Source: Diadophis punctatus similis (Eukaryota > Chordata > Lepidosauria > Squamata > Dipsadidae). Taken from it: DNA of 64,000 nt. Location: assembly GCA_023053685.1 (NCBI GenBank), contig JALIGW010000005.1, forward strand, positions 19,056,001 to 19,120,000. Reading direction: 5' to 3'. Each line of letters starts with the position of its first letter. Positions within the stretch are counted from its first letter, which is position 1. The notes beneath the pieces are model-generated. The model saw only the letters and a list, made by a program, of their open reading frames with translations, was not told where the DNA came from and made no database searches. This document shows positions 56,370 through 64,000 of the stretch, piece after piece. A program made the position numbers and the translations under genes.

Positions 56370-56424
56370 GATTTATTTATTTATTTATTTCTTGGTTCTT
56401 ATATGCCGCCCTACTCCCGAGATA
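56370..56424 (-). mobile_element. SINE/L2 3' tail fragment
   Basis: (ATTT)n followed by CTTATATGCCGCCCTACTCC, the same tail motif as at 61-110. Only the 3' end is present. Confidence 0.7.
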
Positions 56425-56570
56425 TTAGAGCACTGCTATCATGTAACCCTTAGTCCTTCTTTTCATTAAACCAGGCCATTGTTGGTGAACCTTTTCGGCA
56501 CTGAGTGCAACCAAAACTGGATGCAATATTCCAATTGTGATCTTACCAAGGCATTATACACATACAAGTT

Positions 56571-57568
56571 CATCATATTTCTGATTCATTGCATACTGAT
56601 GCAATGTTTTTGTTGATCATGATGTCACTGCTAAAGGACATAGATGGTCACTGTTTAGAAGTCTCTACTGTTTTTATTCTTATATTTCAAACTATGATTC
56701 TGTGAACTTTATTAATTTTTCTCTTTAAAAGTTCATATCTTTTATTTCATGTTATTTGAATGTATTTTTAACAATAATATGTAAGGAAACAGAACAGGAA
56801 ATTGCATGGTTTTTTTTCCTATATTAGTAGAATACTTTATTTTTCTTACTGGACATCCCCAAAGGATATATTCAAGGTTAAATTAATGCTTATGCTTCAT
56901 ATTAAAAGCAAAATTGTTCATTTTGTAAGGAGGAAATTAAATTATTCTTATGTATCCTATCTATCCTCTGACCCTTAAGATTTGTTGGTAAGTGCTAAAT
57001 ATATTATAAAGTTCAAACACTTTAAGATGCCAAAACAGATTTTTTTATTATGTAATGGTTTTAGAGAAAGATAGAGAAGACTAAAAATTTATTGCTCATC
57101 ATTAAAAACTAATTAAGCAAACTATTAATTAGCTATTCAGAATATAAATACAATTTGTATATACCAATTCCTAACTAACTTGTTAACTAACATTTTAAAG
57201 ATTCTGTTCAAAAGAGGTAGTACAGTTCTACATGAATTGAACATGAGCCAGAGAATTATTTTACTATATTTATCACAGAGCAGATTTTTCACATATTTCA
57301 CTTAAAGGAAGTGTCACTATAATTAAGTATATGATATTGGAGAATGTTACCAGCCCTGATGGTTTTCCAGTTGATTAGTATTTTTTAAAAAACAGCAATG
57401 GGTTTTCACTTTCTGTTTACAGAGGGGAACCTTTTTTAAAATAAATTTCTGCATTTTAATGTTAATGAGAGACACATACTATAGTTATTTCTAAACTGAG
57501 TAAAAATTATATTGTGTGTTCCAATTATAGGCATATTTCCTTGACAAATGTAGATGCTAAGATGTTAC
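56571..57568. other. No feature recognised (1 kb)
   Basis: AT-rich; nothing named. Confidence 0.45.
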
Positions 57569-57575
57569 CCTAACC

Positions 57576-58716
57576 CAGGGTTGGCAACACATGGCTCCGG
57601 AGCAGCATGCGGCTCTTTGGGCCCCATGCTGTGGCTTCCTGACCCATCACTGGCTGGCCTCACTCTCCCCTCCCTCACCTGGCCTGAGAAGGTAAGGGCA
57701 ACAGCGTGAATGGATCTGACCATTGCCTTGCCAGCGTGAATGGATATGACCATCCTAAGGATCTGACCATTGCCTTGCCATGTCTGTCCTGTCCCCCGCA
57801 GCTCTTCAGCCAAGCAGGTGGGCATAAGCTCCAGCCCAAAGTGGCAGGAAGCAAATGCTGCCTTCGCTCTGATGACCCTCATCCCCCTCCTTCTCCTCTC
57901 ATGCGGGGGGGGGGCATGGCAAGGCGATGGCCAGAATCTTAGGGCAGGAGAGAAGCAGCCCAGTAGCTGCCTTCATGCCACATTTGTGTGTAAGGCAACC
58001 TTTGCTTCCTGCCACTTTGGGCTGGAGCTCATGCTCTCCCCCGCTCAGCCAAAGAGCTGCGGGGAGGGGGGATGGGATGGGACACTGCAAGGCAATGGCC
58101 AGATCCTTAGGGCAGGAGAGAAGCCATGTCCAAAGACCTTCCTTAAGCAAGCAGCCGCCCGCCACCCACCCTCTGCATGCACCTTTGCTGTGTTTTGGCC
58201 CTCGCTTGACGGTCTCCCCACGCGCACCACAGCCAGCCAGGAGTCACGAGAGGGGGGGGATCTCCCGAGAAGCCGGGGGTGGTGATCATTCCTCAGCACA
58301 CACAGAGAGAAGGGGAGAGAGAGGGAGAAAGAGAGATGGGAGAAAGAGAGATGAGGGAGGGAGAGGGAGGGAGGAAGAGAGATGGGTGGGCAGGAAGGGA
58401 GAGAAAGAGAGAGAGATGGAGAGAGGGAAAGAGAAAGAAAGATGAGAGGGAGCGAGCTCTCTCTCTCATCAAATAGGAGAGGGAGAAAGAGATGGAGAGA
58501 AAGAGAGAGGGAAAAAAGAGAGAGATACCTTTTTCTCATAGAAGAGAAAACAGAGCCACAATACCTGGGGAGGTGTAGCTGGTGGGGGTCATGTGACTCG
58601 GTGGGAGTGATGTCAAGTTGGCCATGCCCATCCAGGTTTTGTGGCTCCGGGTGTTTTGTTTTCTCTGGGAAATGGGTCCAAATGGCTCTTTGAGTTTTTA
58701 AGGTTGCCAACCCCTG
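57576..58716 (+). mobile_element. Large non-autonomous hAT element (1.14 kb)
   Basis: Ends CAGGGTTGGCAACACATGG and TTTTTAAGGTTGCCAACCCCTG, with TSD cctaaccc on both sides (57569-57576, 58717-58724). One terminal C is shared or lost on the left. The interior has direct repeats (TTAGGGCAGGAGAGAAGC at about 57937 and 58108), inverted repeats (AGCTCCAGCCCAAAGTGGCA) and a GA-rich block at 58305-58530. No transposase recognised. Confidence 0.88.
58305..58530. repeat. GA-rich simple sequence
   Basis: Degenerate GAGAGA, GGGA and GAAA units inside the hAT element. Confidence 0.9.
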
Positions 58717-58756
58717 CCTAACCCCACAGATTGGCAGGTTTTTCTCAAAATATCAT

Positions 58757-58870
58757 GCTTTCAATCAGGTAATCCTCGAAGTATGACAGTAATGGAGCCT
58801 GCCAATTTTAGTCATAACCGGGAGGATGTTAATTGAAACTTGTTAAGTGAAAAAGCTCTCATCCTGGATT
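58757..58870. mobile_element. Degenerate mariner-like left end
   Basis: TCAGGTAATCCTCGAAGTAT and GGAGCCTGCCAATTTTAGTC match 40510-40670. Possible right-end remnants (CATTCATAAGTGCAAATGAC near 59517; TGTAACTTTGAATGGTCACT near 59960) flank the hAT at 59582. Confidence 0.4.
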
Positions 58871-59510
58871 GCCCCAATGCATATGTTAAACAAATGTAGG
58901 GGTGAATGCAGGGGTTGTTAAATGTGCATGGGGTGCCTCAGGGATGCCTGCCTTGGGCCTCCCAGGGCCTCCCCCACTCCAAGATACCCCTGTGCTCCAC
59001 TTCCTTTCCTTGGGGTCCTCACAGCAATCTCCATCTCTCACAATGCCTTGCTTACCTTCTGGAGATCTACAGAACTCAGTACTGTAGTCTGTTCTTCCTA
59101 GGCCATGTGGAGCAGCCATTCGCAACCTGACCTTGGCAAAGCAGCATTTCCCCCGCCTTCTGTCTTTTGCATGGCCTCTTTAATTTAAAACAGGATAATG
59201 AGCTACAGTTAGTGCTTTGCAATTTCTATATTTTCTGGTAAAAAGGCTTTAAAAGGAAGGGGGAGAAACAAAAGCTGGTGCAGTGAGACGGAGAACAGAA
59301 AATGAAGGGTTAAGTTTTAAAAGAGCGATACAGAGAGAGCTGCTTTGCCTTGTTTGAATCCTGACCTGGAAGGCAAAGTTGCTCTTCCCCCTCCCTCTGC
59401 ATTGCCCTTTTAACAGTGGGGCAAAGCAGGCCCATGCCTTTGGGGACCCAGCAGGGCAAGGATGGGGGGAAGAGATAGGTGTGCATGCTTTCTGCAAAGT
59501 TATGAAGCCA
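58871..59510. other. No feature recognised
   Basis: Nothing named. May be interior of the degenerate mariner-like copy. Confidence 0.4.
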
Positions 59511-59581
59511 CCTGGTCATTCATAAGTGCAAATGACTGGATAAATTTTGAAAAATTCTTATCTTTGAATAATGGTCATACA

Positions 59582-59933
59582 CATGGGTGGGTTCCAACTT
59601 ACCTCACTGCTGGTTCACTTCCTCCTGTGCCGTGTGGGCGCGCTTTGTGTGCACGCACGCTCATGCACAGTGCAAAAAACCCTGAAACCCCCCCCCAAAA
59701 ATTCAAAAGAATAAGCCAAAAACAAAATGGCAATGCATGTGCAGTGCCAGAAACTCAGCTTCTGCGCATGCGCAGAATAAATTTTTTAAAAAAAATAAAA
59801 AAAATTGAAAAAAAGATGGCGGCGCCCACGGACTGGCACCGACCGATCTGGTTCGGTGATGTCATCATGACATCACCAGTGGGTCGCTACTGGTTCAGGC
59901 AAACTGGTCCAAACTGGGAGGAACGCACCTCTG
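59582..59933 (-). mobile_element. hAT element, GGTGGGTTC family, about 355 bp type
   Basis: Inverted relative to the copies at 38956 and 52154. Plus-strand ends CATGGGTGGGTTCCAACTTA and GGAGGAACGCACCTCTG. TSDs gtcataca (59574-59581) and gtcatgca (59934-59941), one mismatch. Contains TGCGCATGCGCA (59763-59774) and AAGATGGCGGC (about 59813). Confidence 0.94.
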
Positions 59934-59989
59934 GTCATGCATGATTTTTGGGAGGTCTGTTGTAACTTTGAATGGTCACTAAATGATTA

Positions 59990-61038
59990 TCTTGACAATT
60001 TTCTGTATAAGGGGTCATCAAGCTTCTGAAATATCAGATATATTAACTGATATTCTTGCTTTATTTTATTTAAATCCTAAAATGACACTTCTGTTGCCAT
60101 CTAGAGGCAGACAAATAAAACCAGTTTCAAAGATAAGTTGCATATTGTATGAAATTAAATACACTAACATCGTTAAAAGTTAATACAAACAATTCCAATT
60201 AAAACTTATCTTATATTCATTCTCTTCTTAGATAACTATTCTATTCTAACTTAAAGTAGCTTCACACATTCTGCAAAGGATGAAGCAATTTAAAAAATTG
60301 CCTCAAACACAGATGTGCTTATTGTAACTAGATTTAAGATTTAAATACTTCCATTTGTAGTAAAGTAACCATTTAACAGAAAATGGAATTTTAGAAATGA
60401 GGTATAAATGCTGGGGAAACCGAAAATGATCACCACTGCTACCTCTCTCCTTTTCCGCATTGCTATAAAAGCTATAAAAGATTCAAAACTCATATCATCT
60501 TTACATCTGGTGGCCAAAATTCATTTTATCACTTCATTCCCATATCAGTTTCACACTGCTCCAGAATAGATCCACATCTTCTCTTCGCATGTGAAAATCT
60601 CCTGTGCATGGTAGCTGAACTGGTTTATTTTTGACTCAACAATGATGTAATCCAAACAGGAAGGAGAGGTGGAAAAAAAACCATTTTTCTATTTGCAACA
60701 ATGTAGCTCCCCGGAGCTTGTAAATAATTTGATTTCCCATTGGTGGAAAATCCAATGTTTGTCCACCCTGTCTCTTTATCTAACATTGTACTCAGTTCTT
60801 TGGTCCTTAAATGGGAAAAGCATCTCAGCAGCTTCATGCATTCCTCTTCACAACTGCTGAGATGTTTTTGCACATGACTGGACATAAAGCACACAACTTC
60901 CTGAGTCCATTTTCAAACACAGCCAACACTGATCTAAACTGAACTGACTTCAGATTCCTGCAACTTTTGCTGTACACCTGAAAGGATTTGGGATAAATTA
61001 AAAGAAGTTCTGCCTAGTTTCCCTTCTCTTCAAAAGAG
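59990..61038. other. No feature recognised (1 kb)
   Basis: AT-rich; nothing named. A minus-strand ORF of 89 codons (60625-60894) has no features I can interpret. Confidence 0.4.
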
Positions 61039-61046
61039 GACCAAGT

Positions 61047-61331
61047 CAGGGGTTGGTTCCAGATTCTCCTACTGCCGGCTCAGGGATGCGCCGTGCGGGC
61101 GGGCACGGGCTGTGCACTGTGTGCATGCTTTGCGTCTGCACGCGTGCATGTGCAGTACTAAAAAAGTGCATGCACAGAAGCAAAAAACAAGATGGCGCCA
61201 CCTATGGTGCCGCCGAGAAAACTAGCTCGGGAGCGTGGCAGGCCTGGGTCACTGCTGGTTACAGCAACCCAGGCTGCCAAGTTACTAACGGTTCTATAGA
61301 ACCAGTCCGAACCGGTAGAAACCCATCTCTG
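61047..61331 (-). mobile_element. hAT element, GGTGGGTTC family, about 283 bp type
   Basis: Plus-strand ends CAGGGGTTGGTTCCAGATTC and GGTAGAAACCCATCTCTG, with perfect TSDs gaccaagt (61039-61046, 61332-61339). Contains AAGATGGCGCCACC. Inverted copy of the subtype at 54746. Confidence 0.95.
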
Positions 61332-61339
61332 GACCAAGT

Positions 61340-61904
61340 GTTCAAAGCCTCCCTCTGGACAAGTAATTTTCAGCATCCTCTTCCTGAGGTTCATAAGTAG
61401 ACATTGTTTAGAATGTACTGCCCCATTTAGCCAACTTCAACTTTCAACATTGCTTTGACCTTTGCTGGGGTCTTGGAGAAAGCACCAGATTGAAGAATTG
61501 ATGCGATACCACAGTACCTTCATAGCTTCCTGTGACATTTTCAGAATAAGAAAAATAACTGTCCAGGAGCCACATCATTTTATTCTGCTACCTATACTCA
61601 GGACAGGCAATAACCAAACTAGCCAAATGAATACACCCAACAGGCATTGAAAATGTAGATGGGGATGAAAGGAGGTGCTACAAATTTGGTTGATTTCTTG
61701 TTGTATCAATTAGGAGGTGAGGGGATTTTTACTCTTACAGAATCTTTAGTATCTTAAAGTGGGACCAACAGGGAATAGTCTTTTCCCACATTCTATTATT
61801 GCTCAATTTAGATGGAAGAACTCTGCATTGTGGAATTCCTATTTTATTCTCAGAATTTGTAGAGAATAAGGAAGATGATCTTAATAGAGATATGCAGTAA
61901 CTCA
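61340..61904. other. No feature recognised
   Basis: Nothing named. Confidence 0.45.
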
Positions 61905-62540
61905 TCATGATGTTCGTCCATCGTATTCGAAGAGGACCTTGACATCTATCATCATGGGAATTGGGGGGGATGTCAAGACTTGCGCATGAATTGGATTAAA
62001 GTGAGGGAGAGGTGCGCATAGTCAGCCTCACTCTCTCTTCCCAGATTCCATCTTGCTCCAAATAGCAGGACAAGAGTCGAGACAGTTGGAGATGGGCTGG
62101 GCACAGTGGTTGACCAGGGCGTCTTTCGTGTCTTGCCATGCTCTTAGCGTACCACATCGCTTGCAGAGACTGCCTTTATGACCGTTGTCCTATTCTAGTA
62201 GATTTCATCCGCTCAGTCCACCAGAATCTGTCTTCACATGCTCGGGATAGACAAGTCCCTATCTCACCGAAGGTCGATGACCCAACGGCTACTCTCAACC
62301 TGATTTGGCCAGCCTGTCAAAGTTGTTGCCTGGGGTGTGGCCGCTGCACATGCTACAGCTGCTAGGAGCCACAGGTGAGAGCTGAGTGACAGGTGGGGAC
62401 CAAAGGTGAACAAGCTGCCCTAAAATGAGCTGCCGTAAAAGGACAAGACATACCCCTACACCAGAGGTGCTACCCCTCTCTGAGCACCCCATACACCTAG
62501 GCAGTAACTATTGCCTAGGCAAAGGAGCTGTTGTTATAGT
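61905..62540. other. Possible unclassified interspersed repeat
   Basis: Higher GC and CpG than its flanks, starting near TCGTCCATCGTATTCGAAGA. I suspect an interspersed repeat from its composition and partial familiarity, but I see no termini, TSD or coding motif. No second copy is present in the window. Confidence 0.25.
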
Positions 62541-62639
62541 CAATCACAGTAAAATCACAGTAAAAGTCATTTTAGCCTTCATGTGGAATTGATTTGGTCT
62601 ACCTGTTTTCCTTTTATGACCGTGTAATACCTTAATTTA

Positions 62640-62832
62640 GGGATAGAGTCGGGGCGATTGATGAAGCTGGGCATTTACTGGCCAGATGCCCTTCCTGACA
62701 CCACATGACGTTTGCAGCAGATATTTTTTTCTTTGCTCCCTAGGAGAGAACAACTGCCACTACCTAGGATTGAACTCTCAACCTTTCAAATGGGAGGTGA
62801 GCGTCTTCATCACTAGTCGACCACACCACTCC
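62640..62832 (-). mobile_element. tRNA-derived SINE with RTE-like core
   Basis: Minus strand: head GGAGTGGTGTGGTCGACTAG, B-box-like GAGTTCAATCCTAGG, GGAGCAAAGAAAAAAATATC and AGGAAGGGCATCTGGCCAGT. It shares the last block and the B box with 26742-26968. Confidence 0.75.
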
Positions 62833-64000
62833 TGATTTGGTCCATCTAAGGCACATGATTTTACAGAAGTGAAGTTGAAGGTGCAGTTGGATTGAAGAGC
62901 AGAAACAATGCCATATAGATATTTTCAAAGATTAAGGTCACATGGAAAACGTGCAATTGGAGATTCCAAATCACATCATCATTTCTTTTCTACCACCCAA
63001 GCTAGGTCTCTCAACACGTACTGTATCTCCAACATGCATCTCAACATGTATCTATAGTCTACAATAATGTTTCTTGTAGAAATACACACTCAAGAAGTCT
63101 CATAGAGACTTAAGGATAGATCACATTTTTATTGTTCTTTCCATATTCTAAGGGGCACTTATGCTGGAACACGGAGATGTTTGCCTAGGGAACTAAAATT
63201 CATAACCCTGCTGGATTAAATAGAGACTTTGATTTCTTATGCTCTTACCAGTCAATTCATGTTTCCTGCTATTGAAAACCCTTTGATTTTCATATGGCAT
63301 AATGTTAAAATTTTGTCTGACTCAAGAGAATTAAATATTTGAATTGTTATTAAGTATTGTAGAGATGTAACATCAAACTCCATGGCACAAATTCATGTCA
63401 GCTTCCACTTCTACCTTCCAATAAGAATGTGATAACTCAAAAGTAAGTCCAAAGCAGCATCACTTAACCTTATCTATGTTTCTGTTCATTTCCCCCCTAT
63501 ACCTCTATTGGCAATTTTGTTCAAGCACTTTGTGTTCAGTAGCAATTCTTGTTTGTGGCATTATGGAAGCAGAGTTTGCCCCCAATTATTTTGCATTGAT
63601 CCTCTGGGAGATCAGCACTTAATACACAATGACCATAACCAAATTCAAGTGGCTGATAAAAATGGCTAGGGCAATGTAGACAAAGAGACATCAATAACCT
63701 GCCTTACCACTGAACACTTCATGAGACTATTTAAATGAAACAGTATTCCCTGCAGGATATATTTATCATTATAAAAAAGAATTCAAGTTTGTTCTGGTTT
63801 TCTTCTCTGAGATTTTCTCTTGGTGCTGCCCCAGTAAGCCATTGTTTCTTCAGCTTCTTTGCAGAGATGGCATTTGCTGGCTGTTGTTTTGTGTGTGTTT
63901 GTTCTTAAGGCTTGGTCTTGTGCTACCAGTATTAGCCATACTGTCTCTTTCTTCAACTTCTCTTGGCCATTGCCAGATCTTGCATTATCTGCTTTTGTGC
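62833..64000. other. No feature recognised (1.2 kb)
   Basis: AT-rich to the window end; no repeat family or exon recognised. Confidence 0.4.

Larger units (their letters stand above)
55280..56570 (-). mobile_element. CR1-L3 LINE 3' end, split by hAT, BovB and SINE pieces
   Basis: CR1 blocks: 55280-55351 (AGTTGGAAGGGACCTTGAAG), 55737-55965 (ACTTCTGGAGGGAAGTCATT ... TCTTTGTGGCAGCCCC), 56425-56473 (TGCTATCATGTAACCCTTAG) and about 56508-56565 (TGGATGCAATATTCCAATTG). Between the last two lies a 34 bp piece of the GTGATGGCGAACC hAT terminus (56474-56507, TTGGTGAACCTTTTCGGCAC). Confidence 0.88.

Noticed and set aside
57565..58710. Several ORFs over 100 codons
   Set aside because: They lie across a non-autonomous hAT with GA-rich simple sequence in several overlapping frames. 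No transposase motif.

Overview
The window looks like non-coding squamate nuclear DNA, most probably from a snake. It holds Sauria-type SINEs, BovB and CR1-L3 LINEs, a squamate-type L1, long GATA and AATAG arrays, and many short hAT transposons. CR1-L3 copies whose 3' ends run into AATAG/TTCTA microsatellites are a known feature of snake genomes. I recognise no host protein-coding gene, tRNA or rRNA gene, or CRISPR array. The only coding capacity I can defend belongs to retrotransposons. One weak host-exon candidate is noted at 18139-18245.

Layout. 1-1600: SINEs and GATA arrays. 2370-2723: long polypyrimidine tract. 3391-3978: a hairpin and a mariner-like element. 4.8-8.8 kb: LTR and SINE remnants, a CR1 tail and microsatellites. 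8.8-10.5 kb: CR1 split by BovB, itself split by a hAT element. 10.5-21.8 kb: mostly unrecognised AT-rich sequence with a few hAT, LTR and inverted-repeat remnants. 22.0-22.6 kb: hAT inside hAT inside CR1. 24-31 kb: SINEs, CR1 and hAT copies. 31-33 kb: a microsatellite-tailed LINE end. 33.0-38.7 kb: a 5.5 kb L1 inside a 141 bp hAT element inside a CR1 tail. 40.98-42.44 kb: an L1-like element with UTRs but no ORFs, carrying a solo LTR. 43.27-45.94 kb: an L1 on the minus strand with an intact ORF1 and no ORF2. 46-47 kb: L2 remnant. 49.8-53.6 kb: (CT)n, mariner-like element, interstitial telomere repeats and three Sauria SINEs. 53.8-62.8 kb: solo LTR, several hAT elements, CR1/BovB composite and SINEs. 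The last 1.2 kb is unremarkable.

The parts work as layered parasites rather than a pathway. L1, L2, CR1 and BovB supply reverse transcriptases. SINEs borrow their 3' tails, and hAT miniature elements (none with a transposase here) insert into all of them. Most hAT calls rest on terminal inverted repeats plus 8 bp target-site duplications (TSDs) read directly. The most interesting observations are: three hAT insertions in the same octamer of the CR1-L3 3' end; a graded L1 series (ORF1+ORF2, ORF1 only, UTR only), each with clean TSDs; hAT elements that share one palindromic core but have different termini; and a short head-to-head interstitial telomeric tract.
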